45,757 nucleotides of DNA from Desulfurellaceae bacterium. GTDB lineage: Bacteria > Campylobacterota_A > Desulfurellia > Desulfurellales > Hippeaceae. Every line of letters starts with the position of its first letter. The stretch's first letter is position 1. The translations under genes and the position numbers were made by a program. A model generated the notes under the pieces. It saw nothing but the letters and a program-made list of their open reading frames with translations. It did not search any database and was not told where the DNA came from. The DNA lies in assembly GCA_015486965.1 (NCBI GenBank), contig WFQQ01000067.1, forward strand, positions 1 through 45,757. The letters run 5' to 3'. Below are positions 9,977-18,278 of this stretch, one piece after another.

Positions 9977-10563
9977 AGCCTCATCATCCTCTCAAAATGC
10001 TCTTTATCGTTACTTAAAACATCCCTAACGCTCGCAAACCCCCAAGCTTTAATATCTTTAATCCTGTCTATATTATCAAGCCCTATACCACCAATAAGGA
10101 ATGCTGGGTATTTAGACTTCTCAACCATTTTCTTAGCCAGCTCCACACCAAGTGTCGGGTGGGGCTTATCCTTTGTGGTTGTTGGAAAGACAGGACCAAC
10201 CCCAATGTAATTGCAACACTCTGCTTTTTTTACATCTTCCAAAGAGTGAGTACTTAAGCCAATAATAAATTTATCTCTCACAAGTCTCCTTATTCGACAT
10301 GGCGGAATATCTTTATCCCCCACATGGACACCATCTGCACCACTCATAAGAGCTATATCGACTCTATCATCAACAATAAACAAAGCACCTTTTGAGCTTG
10401 TAAGCTCTCTAACTCTGTCTGCAAGCTCAAGAAACTCCCTATCTGTCAATTTCTTACACCTAAGCTGCAAAATTTTCACACCAAAGCTTAACAACTTCAC
10501 TGCAGACTCTATGCAACCAAATCTATCGTCTGTTATGCCATAAAATCCCTTCGGCAAATCCAC
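9961..10563 (-). CDS. thiE: Thiamine-phosphate synthase ThiE
   Basis: ThiE joins HMP-pyrophosphate to the thiazole phosphate to give thiamine monophosphate in the cytoplasm. The TIM-barrel signature blocks are present: YGITDD at the N-terminus, LQLRCKK, FIVDDRVDIAL, DGVHVGDKDIP, IIGLSTHS, YIGVGPVFPTTTK and the phosphate-binding FLIGGIG. The 200-residue length is usual. The start is a GTG with GAGGTGG upstream, and it lies inside the 3' end of gmhB, overlapping by 31 bases in another frame. No other thiamine gene is in the window, so pathway completeness cannot be judged. Confidence 0.93.
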   Translation of the reverse strand: MDLPKGFYGITDDRFGCIESAVKLLSFGVKILQLRCKKLTDREFLELADRVRELTSSKGALFIVDDRVDIALMSGADGVHVGDKDIPPCRIRRLVRDKFIIGLSTHSLEDVKKAECCNYIGVGPVFPTTTKDKPHPTLGVELAKKMVEKSKYPAFLIGGIGLDNIDRIKDIKAWGFASVRDVLSNDKEHFERMMRLWNDS

Positions 10564-11066
10564 ATTGCCACCTCATAAATATTTGAGAAAAACGCCCTGG
10601 CTTTAGTGTTTTCAAGGAGATGGGCATTATCTTTATTTATTACAAGCAGGGGCGTGATACCAGCATTCAAACCCAACTCAACATCTGTCTCCTTATCCCC
10701 CACAACAAAGGATTTTTCCCTGTCTATACCAAAATCACCAATTGCCTGCTCTATCATTCCGGGCTTTGGCTTTCTACAGGAGCAGTTATCCTCAGGTTTA
10801 TGGGGGCAAAAATAGAAAGCATCAATCATGTTATCAAGCATATCGTTCAGAACCTCGTGCGTTTTTTTAACAAACTCCTCACTAAAATAGCCCCTGCCTA
10901 TGCCAGACTGATTGGTAACAACTATGAGCTTATAACCACACTCCTTCAAAAGTGCCAGACCCTCTTTGGCAAGAGGCATGAGCTTTATATCCTCAAGCCT
11001 GCTTAAATAGTGAACATCCTCTATGATTGTCCCATCCCTGTCTAAGAAAACTGCCTTTACTTCCAT
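10533..11066 (-). CDS. gmhB: D-glycero-D-manno-heptose 1,7-bisphosphate 7-phosphatase (HAD family)
   Basis: GmhB removes the C7 phosphate of heptose bisphosphate in the ADP-heptose pathway for the LPS inner core. The HAD motif I FLDRDGT lies at the N-terminus, TNQSGIGRG is motif II, and a zinc-site pattern CPHKPEDNCSC (Cys-x-His then Cys-x-Cys) marks the GmhB subgroup. KPKPGM and GDKETDVE follow as motifs III and IV. The frame extends to a GTG at 11111, but that start has its ribosome-site bases directly abutting it. The ATG at 11066 gives MEVKAVFLDRDG and a 10-base overlap with the acyltransferase gene. A histidinol-phosphatase-like role is the alternative; neighbouring LPS genes favour GmhB. 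Confidence 0.92.
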   Translation of the reverse strand: MEVKAVFLDRDGTIIEDVHYLSRLEDIKLMPLAKEGLALLKECGYKLIVVTNQSGIGRGYFSEEFVKKTHEVLNDMLDNMIDAFYFCPHKPEDNCSCRKPKPGMIEQAIGDFGIDREKSFVVGDKETDVELGLNAGITPLLVINKDNAHLLENTKARAFFSNIYEVAMWICRRDFMA

Positions 11067-11875
11067 CTGTTGTGCATCCAGAAATATTTGTGCGGTTCTT
11101 TCCTTATCCACTCCTCAAACCTACTATACACCTTTTTCATAATTTCTTCTACATCCTCTTTAAAACTTTTGCTCGGGTCGGGCAGGATTGGTTCTTCTAT
11201 AACAACTTCATAACCCCTACCGTTCTCTTTCATATATGCAGGTAAAATAGGCACCCCGAGCCTGTGGGAAAACACCGCTATCCCCTCGTTGACCCTTGCT
11301 TTTCTACCAAAAAAATCGAGCTTAAAGGTGTTATCACTTGAAGCCTGGTCAACCAAAACACCCAAAACCCCACCACCTCTCAAAAGCTCTATAAATTTAA
11401 AAGCACTTAACCTTTTGGACAAAATTTTATTACCACAGGATGAGCGAACCTCATTAACCAACCTATCAACACTTCTATTATCCAGAGGCCTGACCATAAC
11501 ATAGATAGGCTCATGGAGAAAGGCAAATGCACATACCATCATCTCCCAATTACCAAAGTGTGCGGTGGTAAAAATAACTCCCTTACCAAGAGATTTTGCA
11601 AAACGGTAATTCTCTATACCGGTGATTTTTACATGCCTCTCAACAAAGCTCCTATCCCCTAAATACTTTATGTTCACTGCCAGCATCCTGGCAAAATAGA
11701 GATAGGTTTTAAAGGCTGTCCTTTTCCAATCTCCTCCGATGGCAAATTTAATATTCTCTTCAGCCAACCTTCTTCTCTTTGGAAGAGCAATATATACAGC
11801 AACTAAAGATGAGGATGTAATCAGATTTAAAATGGGAAGGGGTAAACTTCTTAAAGCTTTAAATAAAAACTTCAT
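11057..11875 (-). CDS. LpxL/HtrB-type lipid A acyltransferase
   Basis: This 272-residue protein belongs to the lysophospholipid acyltransferase family that adds secondary acyl chains to lipid A at the inner membrane. The catalytic H-x4-E motif is at H106-E111 (TTAHFGNWE), with a hydrophobic N-terminal stretch (about residues 10-30) likely to anchor it. The arginine-containing VMVRPLDN, the GVLVDQ segment (GDQ-like in the family), FFGRKARVNEG and LPAYM follow in family order. It is slightly shorter than E. coli LpxL. The start overlaps the glycosyltransferase stop (ATGA). LpxL versus LpxM specificity cannot be read from sequence. Confidence 0.9.
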   Translation of the reverse strand: MKFLFKALRSLPLPILNLITSSSLVAVYIALPKRRRLAEENIKFAIGGDWKRTAFKTYLYFARMLAVNIKYLGDRSFVERHVKITGIENYRFAKSLGKGVIFTTAHFGNWEMMVCAFAFLHEPIYVMVRPLDNRSVDRLVNEVRSSCGNKILSKRLSAFKFIELLRGGGVLGVLVDQASSDNTFKLDFFGRKARVNEGIAVFSHRLGVPILPAYMKENGRGYEVVIEEPILPDPSKSFKEDVEEIMKKVYSRFEEWIRKEPHKYFWMHNRWK

Positions 11876-12927
11876 TTTGAAAGCAAGCTACTGTAAATCT
11901 CCTCAAGCTTATCCACCTTTTTCTCAATGGTTAAGTTCTCCTTGGCAAACCTGTATGCCCTTTCTGCCATCTCCTCTCTTTTATCGTAGTTATACACGGT
12001 AAGCATTAAGCCTTTCAACGAATCAACATTCGGCTCACAAACAAATCCCCGGCCATCATCAAGAAGCTCAGGCACGCCACCCACATTAGTCCCAGCCACA
12101 ACAGTTTTAGAAAAAAAAGCCTCAACGGCAACATTGGGAAAACTCTCACCCTCCTTGGATGGAATGACAAGGCAATCAAATCCCTTTATAATCTTGGGAG
12201 CATCGTCTCTAAACCCAAATGCCCTAACCCTATCCCCAACTCCAAGCTCCCTTGCTCTATCTTCCAACAACTCTGTATTTTTCCCCACAAAAACAAGCAT
12301 AACATTGCCTCTGTTCTTTATGCCTGCGAACGCCTCAAGGAGCATATCCTGACCTTTCCATTTTGAATAGTTACCAACAACACCAAACACAAACCTACCT
12401 TCAAACCCAAACTTATGCCTTATTTCATCCCTATTGTATCCAGAGACCCTGTTTTCATCAATAGCAGAGTAAACTACAACTATCTTTTTCCTGCTCACAA
12501 AAGATTTAACAAGCCTCTCCTTAACCACATTTGAGTTGGCAACAAAGAGATTAACTCTGGGGTTTAAGTACTTAAAGGGGTTTTTTGCAGGAAATATCAC
12601 ACCCCTTTGAACAACCAACCTCTCCCTTTTTCTAAACATCAAAGATAGAAGGCCTATTGTATGCCCTTTGGAGTGGTGAGTATGAACAATATCAACACGG
12701 TGTTTTTCTAAAAAAGAGCTGACACACTTTGCAGACTGAATAAACCTCTCATTGTCAATAAAAACAAACTCAACACCAAAATCCTTGAGCTTTTCGTGAA
12801 CAGGTGAGCCCTTAACACATGCAAGGTAAACCTTATGCCCCCTTTTTTTCAGTTCAAGTGTATTTAAAATGGTTTGGTTAACCCCGCCAGAAAAGTTTGT
12901 AGCAGGCTCTATATTAAGAATTACCAT
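11872..12927 (-). CDS. GT4-family glycosyltransferase
   Basis: This is a GT-B fold retaining glycosyltransferase of 351 residues. The N-terminal half holds a glycine-rich loop (FSGGVNQTILN) and VDIVHTHHSKGH. The C-terminal half has the GT4 nucleotide-sugar region: VVGNYSKWKGQD, LVFVGKN, the EX7E motif in EGESFPNVAVEAF, and NVGGVPELL. It probably transfers a sugar from a nucleotide donor to an LPS or other surface glycan acceptor at the inner membrane face; the neighbouring lpxL-like and gmhB genes support LPS core. The donor and acceptor cannot be read from the sequence. Confidence 0.88.
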   Translation of the reverse strand: MVILNIEPATNFSGGVNQTILNTLELKKRGHKVYLACVKGSPVHEKLKDFGVEFVFIDNERFIQSAKCVSSFLEKHRVDIVHTHHSKGHTIGLLSLMFRKRERLVVQRGVIFPAKNPFKYLNPRVNLFVANSNVVKERLVKSFVSRKKIVVVYSAIDENRVSGYNRDEIRHKFGFEGRFVFGVVGNYSKWKGQDMLLEAFAGIKNRGNVMLVFVGKNTELLEDRARELGVGDRVRAFGFRDDAPKIIKGFDCLVIPSKEGESFPNVAVEAFFSKTVVAGTNVGGVPELLDDGRGFVCEPNVDSLKGLMLTVYNYDKREEMAERAYRFAKENLTIEKKVDKLEEIYSSLLSK

Positions 12928-13420
12928 GTATTTTAAAAAGTCGCTCTAAGAAAAGGGCAATTCCCTCAAAATCATCTATCCTCAAGGTTGGAACATCAGC
13001 ATTAATATCTCTGTCTGTAACGATAAGGATAATATTTTTTATACCCTTCCTAAATAGATAATCACCACCAACACCACTCCTGTGCACTTCCACTTTGGGT
13101 AAATCCTCAAGCTTATAGCCCTCAACAAATACAATATCACAATCATCAAACAGCTTCTTAATCTCGTCCAGAGGCAATTCACTATCCCTATCCTCAACAA
13201 GTGCGAGCTTACTCTTGGATGATAAAACCACACGCTTTGCTCCTGAATGTTTCATTCTGTATGAGTCTTTACCCGGATAGTCTATCTCAAAGTTGTGGGC
13301 ATCGTGCTTGACCGCCCCCACCCTATAACCCTTTGAAGAAAACCTCTCTATCAATTTCTCGATTAAAGTGGTTTTACCACTACCAGAATACCCAACAAAA
13401 CCTATGAAAAGCGTCTTCAT
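12914..13420 (-). CDS. mobB: Molybdopterin-guanine dinucleotide biosynthesis protein MobB
   Basis: MobB is a GTP-binding accessory protein for formation of the guanine dinucleotide form of the Mo/W cofactor. The 168-residue protein has a P-loop GYSGSGKT (10-17), then VGAVKHDAHNFEIDYPGKDSYR (location only), a signature of MobB with KHSGAKRVV after it, and FVEGYK in the switch/Walker B region. It overlaps pepD by four bases upstream and the glycosyltransferase start by 14 bases downstream. It shares a transcript with moaA and moaC although five other genes separate them. MobA is not in the window. Confidence 0.93.
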   Translation of the reverse strand: MKTLFIGFVGYSGSGKTTLIEKLIERFSSKGYRVGAVKHDAHNFEIDYPGKDSYRMKHSGAKRVVLSSKSKLALVEDRDSELPLDEIKKLFDDCDIVFVEGYKLEDLPKVEVHRSGVGGDYLFRKGIKNIILIVTDRDINADVPTLRIDDFEGIALFLERLFKIHGNS

Positions 13421-14817
13421 CTCTTAACAAGCTCACATACAAACTCATAAACCCTTATAAATGACTCTATATTGAGTTTCTCATCGGGCGAGTGTATCCC
13501 TTCCATATCAGGTCCAATGGAGAGCATATCAGCACTGTCAAGTTTAGAAGCAAATATACCACATTCAAGACCAGCGTGAATAACCTTAGTCCTGGGTTCC
13601 CTGCTAAACATTTCAAAATATAGACTCTTTGCATCCTCAACCAATTCAGAGTTTTCATCAGGCGTCCAGGCAGGATACCTGCTGTGTCTGTTCACGCTAC
13701 ATCCAAAATCATTCGCTATGTCCTCAATAATTAAACAAATTTTATCGAGTCCATCCTCTGTTAAGCTTCTCTGGTTTGTTGAAAGGTTAAATTTGTCAAT
13801 GTCAAGGTTAACGATAGCCAAATTATTAGAGATTTTGGGTGTCTCGCTGTCATACATTTCGTAAACACCGTGGGGGAGCTTATTTATTAAATCAACAATC
13901 TTTCCGAAACTCTCCCTATCAACAGCATCCATAGAAGCCTCTTCATCCTTTATTTCAATATTTATACTATCCTCTCCCGTGAACAAAGCCCGTGCATAGT
14001 TTTCAACCTTCTTTGCCACTTCAACAATTTCATTGGGAGAATCTGTATAAACAACTGCCCTCGCAAAATCGGGTATGGCGTTTCTTGCTTTACCACCGCT
14101 AAAATGAACAAGCTCAACGGAACTAAACGACCTGTACAAAACCTCATTGAGCAATTTTACTGCATTAGCCCTGTTGCTGTTTATCTCTGTACCAGAGTGT
14201 CCACCTTTCAAGCCAGAAACAGTTATGGAAAGAGGCCTACTGAATCTCCTTGTTTGCCTTCTCAAGGGAAGTGAAATATCGATATCCTCTCCACCTGCAC
14301 AGCCTACAACAAACACACCCTCTTTCTCTGAATCTATGTTTATCAGCCGCTTTGACTTTATGAAGTTCCTCTCAAGATGCGATGCTCCCACAAGTCCTAT
14401 CTCTTCATCTGCCGTAAATACAAGTTCAAGTTCAGGATGCTCTTTGGTTTCATCTTCAGATAAAGCCATTGCAATGGCAATGGCAACACCATCGTCAGCA
14501 CCAAGAGTGGTTCCTTTAGCCTTAAGCCATCCATTCTCTTCATAAATATCTATAGGGTCTTTTGAAAAATCGTGCTCTACACCTTCAGCCCTCACACAGA
14601 CCATGTCCATGTGGCCTTGAAGAGCATAGGAGCCTCTGTTCTCATATCCATCTGTAGCAGGCACTTTAACAATAACATTACCGTATGAGTCCCTTTTACA
14701 CCTAAAACCATTATTAGAAGCCCAATCGCATATCCACTCTGCTATTCTTTCACAGTGTCTGGAGCACCTGGGAATCCTGGAAATTTCCTTAAAAATTTCT
14801 ACAACTCTATGGCTCAT
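13417..14817 (-). CDS. pepD: Aminoacyl-histidine dipeptidase PepD (M20C family)
   Basis: PepD is a cytoplasmic di-zinc dipeptidase that cleaves unblocked dipeptides, including Xaa-His. The 466-residue protein has the M20 metal-site blocks QGHMDMV (H69, D71), TLGADDGVA (bridging Asp near 108), TADEEIGLVGA (catalytic and metal Glu near 138-139), INIDSE and a late AGLECG/IHSPDE region. The intervening lid domain includes GLKGGHSGTEI. GGAG-type bases precede the ATG, which overlaps the HD-GYP gene stop. It fits with the M18 aminopeptidase two genes upstream as peptide-salvage functions. Confidence 0.93.
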   Translation of the reverse strand: MSHRVVEIFKEISRIPRCSRHCERIAEWICDWASNNGFRCKRDSYGNVIVKVPATDGYENRGSYALQGHMDMVCVRAEGVEHDFSKDPIDIYEENGWLKAKGTTLGADDGVAIAIAMALSEDETKEHPELELVFTADEEIGLVGASHLERNFIKSKRLINIDSEKEGVFVVGCAGGEDIDISLPLRRQTRRFSRPLSITVSGLKGGHSGTEINSNRANAVKLLNEVLYRSFSSVELVHFSGGKARNAIPDFARAVVYTDSPNEIVEVAKKVENYARALFTGEDSINIEIKDEEASMDAVDRESFGKIVDLINKLPHGVYEMYDSETPKISNNLAIVNLDIDKFNLSTNQRSLTEDGLDKICLIIEDIANDFGCSVNRHSRYPAWTPDENSELVEDAKSLYFEMFSREPRTKVIHAGLECGIFASKLDSADMLSIGPDMEGIHSPDEKLNIESFIRVYEFVCELVKR

Positions 14818-16916
14818 ATCAGCAACTCCTCAATCTCCTTTTTAGCCTGCTTGCATTCATACATCATATCCTCTGCGGTCTTGCCCGGCATAAACTCAGA
14901 GAATGAAACATAGTAATCTATAACCCTTTTCCAGCTCTCAAGACCCATCTCCTCTTTCTCAAGCCTTTCAACCACACTATCTTTCACAAGTTTTTTAATG
15001 AAATATACAAATAAACCCGCCTCTGTGCTCCCCTCATAAACAAAATAGAAAGCATCTGGCTCTGTCCTTGCAAGAAGCTCAACACCCTCTACTTTCTTTA
15101 AAGCCTCGGCTGTAAAGAGTATAACCTTATCTCCTACCTCCATAGAATACCTGTGGTTTATCATAGAAAGGTTCTTTATATCAAAGTAAAACATAACAAA
15201 ACGCCTATACTGTGCAATAATCTTTTGCACCTCTTCCAAAAACTTCCTTCTGTTCAACAGTCCTGTCATATAATCTTTATCAAACATTGCCCTTCTAATC
15301 AAATCAATCTCTTCGGGTAAAAAGTTTCTATGCTCAAACGAGTTTTTCAAAAATGTGTAAGACTCACCTAAAACCTCCATCGACCTTCCCACTATGCTCT
15401 GATCCAGCTCTTCTTCCATATCAGCAATAAACCCTAAAGCATCATCTAAAGAGAGTCTCTTTCTGTAAGGTCTGTCTGTGGTGATGGCATCGAACACATC
15501 TGCTATGGCAAGAATCCTTGCTCGTAATGGTATATCTTCGCACTTTAGCCCCTTCGGATATCCACTACCATCACACCGCTCGTGATGAAACCGAACACAA
15601 TCTCTCACATCCCTTAAGCTCTCTATATCCTTAATAATCTGATAGGAAAACTCGGCATGGTACTTCACTACCTCAAACTCATAAGGGGTAAGTTTTCCCG
15701 GTTTCATTAGTATGCTATCTGGAATACCTATCTTCCCTATATCATGCAACAGCCCGGCAATATAACACCTCTTCTGCTCATCCATAGGTTTTCCCAAAGC
15801 TTCGGCTATTCTTTTGGCATAGTATGCAACCCTCAAAGAGTGCCCTTTTGTATATACATCCCTCGCCTCAATCAAATGGATAAAAGACTCAAGAAAACTC
15901 TCCTCCACATCGATAAGTTTGCTGTTTACCAAAGAGAGATTTTTTGCTGCAAGAAGCATAAATGTTAAATGGGTTGCACAATTCTGAAGGGCAAGTCTAT
16001 AGTCATCATCAATATCGATTTTCCTGTTGTATCCAAAGCCAACAACAACTTTAATCTCCCTGTTATATTTAACAGGAACAAAGAGAGCCGATTTAATCCC
16101 TGCCTCCTTAGAAACAAAGGAGGGCTCTATTCCCCACTCCTTAAGCATTTCAAAGCTCAAGATTCTTCCTATGGATTTCTCCCAAATCTTGTAGTGCTCT
16201 AAGCCTTTTACCTCACCCGTTAATCTCGTATAAAAGTTCTCTATGATTTTATCTCTATCCTTAATTAGAACTGCAAATATATTCTCCTCTGGAAACACAA
16301 AGCCAACCAGGGAAGCGTCTGTTATCTCAACAATATTCCTCAAATACTCAACCACCCACCTTTTTAGACTCCCTCTATCAAAGAAATCGGGGAGTTTCCT
16401 TGAATAAAAGAACTCAAACTCCTTTACCATCAAAGTAAGTACTTTCTCTGAAGACTCGGTTTTTTTCCTGTAATAGAGAACAAAGGATATAATCTTGGAA
16501 AGCGCTTCAAGAACATCTACATCACTATCTTTTATCTCTCGTTCCGACACAGAAATAATCTGGAGAGCACCAAAAACCTTACCATCAAACATTACAGGAA
16601 CACTTGCAACCCTTTTTATGCCTTTGTCCAACCAATATTGTTGGGCAAATCTGTAGTTTGAGTAATCGTTTATTATGATAGGTTTTCTGGAGTGGACTGT
16701 GGTGAAAGCTAAAGAACTCTCGATTTCATATTCTGGAGGGTCGTAATCTTCAGAATTAAAACATCTAATACTATCTTCGTGCAAAAGCTCAGCAAAGAAA
16801 ACACCGTCAACTTTGAGAAACTTTTTAATTTTCTTTAGTATGTAGCTCCACCCTCTTTTTAAATCCTCCCCATTATGAAGGTCATTAATTATCTCTAATA
16901 GTTCGCTTTGTATCAT
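14814..16916 (-). CDS. GAF-GAF-like/HD-GYP/degenerate GGDEF signalling protein
   Basis: This 700-residue cytoplasmic protein is likely a cyclic-di-GMP phosphodiesterase. A GAF domain covers about residues 15-150, a second GAF-like region about 160-325, and an HD-GYP domain about 335-520 with HD at 391-392 (LLHDIGKIG) and HHERCDGSGYP at 444-454, so the catalytic set is intact. A GGDEF-like domain follows from about 545 (YMTGLLNRRKF, then YFDIKNL), but the signature position reads TEPDAF at 618-623 instead of GGDEF, so cyclase activity is unlikely. No transmembrane segment is seen. It sits between two peptidase genes, which gives no clue to its signal. Confidence 0.92.
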   Translation of the reverse strand: MIQSELLEIINDLHNGEDLKRGWSYILKKIKKFLKVDGVFFAELLHEDSIRCFNSEDYDPPEYEIESSLAFTTVHSRKPIIINDYSNYRFAQQYWLDKGIKRVASVPVMFDGKVFGALQIISVSEREIKDSDVDVLEALSKIISFVLYYRKKTESSEKVLTLMVKEFEFFYSRKLPDFFDRGSLKRWVVEYLRNIVEITDASLVGFVFPEENIFAVLIKDRDKIIENFYTRLTGEVKGLEHYKIWEKSIGRILSFEMLKEWGIEPSFVSKEAGIKSALFVPVKYNREIKVVVGFGYNRKIDIDDDYRLALQNCATHLTFMLLAAKNLSLVNSKLIDVEESFLESFIHLIEARDVYTKGHSLRVAYYAKRIAEALGKPMDEQKRCYIAGLLHDIGKIGIPDSILMKPGKLTPYEFEVVKYHAEFSYQIIKDIESLRDVRDCVRFHHERCDGSGYPKGLKCEDIPLRARILAIADVFDAITTDRPYRKRLSLDDALGFIADMEEELDQSIVGRSMEVLGESYTFLKNSFEHRNFLPEEIDLIRRAMFDKDYMTGLLNRRKFLEEVQKIIAQYRRFVMFYFDIKNLSMINHRYSMEVGDKVILFTAEALKKVEGVELLARTEPDAFYFVYEGSTEAGLFVYFIKKLVKDSVVERLEKEEMGLESWKRVIDYYVSFSEFMPGKTAEDMMYECKQAKKEIEELLI

Positions 16917-18278
16917 CTACTCGCTTTCATAGAAAGCCCTGTAAGCTTTAAAGGTCTCAAACAGATCCAGCTTTGAAGCTATCTCAAACGGTGAGTGCAT
17001 AGAAATAAGAGCGGGTCCACAGTCCACAACATCCATATTCCAGGCAGCCAGGTATTTTGCTATTGTTCCCCCGCCACCTTCATCAACCTTGCCAAGCTCG
17101 CCTATCTGCCACTTAACACCAGCATCGTTGAAAATTCTTCTTATTTTCCCCACAAACTCTGCAGAGGCATCATTAGCCATATATTTACCACCATGCCCAG
17201 TGAATTTCGTGAGGACAACCCCATGATTCAGGTAGCTTGCGTTATCCTTCTCGTGCACCTCTTTGTACATGGGATTTAAAGCTCCATTGACATCTGCACT
17301 GAGCACCTCTGATTTTTTCAAAAATTCGCTCACGCTAATAAAATCCAGAGATTCACCTTTCCTTTTCAGTATCTCCACAACTACATCGAGTAAAAACCTC
17401 GATTTTGCCCCAGTATTTCCGTCTGAGCCAATCTCCTCTTTGTCAACCATTAAGGCAACAATAGTCCTTTTAGAATCGGCCTCAAAGAAAGCCTCTTTGG
17501 AGCAAAATGCACATATTCTATCGTCATGCCCGTATGCTGCAATTAAACCTCTATCAAACCCAACATCTTTGGGTTCCATGGCTGGAACAACGGTTATCTC
17601 GGCAGATATAAAGTCTTCCTCAATAATTCCGTATCTCTCGTTTAACATCTTTAGAACATTCAACTTTACAGCTTCCTTCTCATCACTATTTAAAGGAGTA
17701 CTGCCCATAATAAGGTTCATCTTTTCGGCTTCAAGCGCCTCTTTAACCTTCTTTTCATCCTGAATTTTATGGGAGAGGTGTGGGAGAAGGTCTGGTATAA
17801 CAAATACTGGGTCTTGCTCATCCTCACCTATATTTACTTGTATAACATCACCATTCCCTTTAACTATTACACCGTGCAACGCAAGTGGAATATTAAACCA
17901 CTGATACTTCTTTATGCCTCCGTAGTAGTGTGTGTGTAAAAGGGCAAGCTCTTCATCTTCAAATAGAGGGTTCTGCTTCAGGTCAATCCTTGGTGCATCT
18001 ATGTGGCTTGCTATTAGTTTCATGCCATCGCCTTCACCCAGCCTTACGAGTGCAATACACTTACCCCTATTTACAACAAAAAAGTCTCCATCCTTCGCTC
18101 TGTCTTTGAACTCCTCTCTAACGAAATCTACTGTCTCCCTCTCTGTTTTACACTTGCCTATAAACTGCTTATAGGTTTCGGCAAAATTGAATATCGTATC
18201 TCTTTCTGCCTGCAACCATCCATTTTTATTTTCATAAATTAGCTTGTCCTTAAGCTCTTTTATCTCTTCCTTTTTCAT
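16917..18278 (-). CDS. M18-family aminopeptidase
   Basis: This 453-residue metallo-aminopeptidase of family M18 (aspartyl aminopeptidase / aminopeptidase I type) removes N-terminal residues from peptides in the cytoplasm, normally as a dodecameric tetrahedral assembly. The metal-site blocks are ASHIDAPRIDLK, GHDDRICAF, DKEEIGSDGNTGA and the late SMHSPFEI histidine. The sequence TGHGGKYMANDASAEF lies between them as in the family. GGAG lies just before the ATG, which overlaps the proS stop region. Substrate preference cannot be read. Confidence 0.92.
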   Translation of the reverse strand: MKKEEIKELKDKLIYENKNGWLQAERDTIFNFAETYKQFIGKCKTERETVDFVREEFKDRAKDGDFFVVNRGKCIALVRLGEGDGMKLIASHIDAPRIDLKQNPLFEDEELALLHTHYYGGIKKYQWFNIPLALHGVIVKGNGDVIQVNIGEDEQDPVFVIPDLLPHLSHKIQDEKKVKEALEAEKMNLIMGSTPLNSDEKEAVKLNVLKMLNERYGIIEEDFISAEITVVPAMEPKDVGFDRGLIAAYGHDDRICAFCSKEAFFEADSKRTIVALMVDKEEIGSDGNTGAKSRFLLDVVVEILKRKGESLDFISVSEFLKKSEVLSADVNGALNPMYKEVHEKDNASYLNHGVVLTKFTGHGGKYMANDASAEFVGKIRRIFNDAGVKWQIGELGKVDEGGGGTIAKYLAAWNMDVVDCGPALISMHSPFEIASKLDLFETFKAYRAFYESE

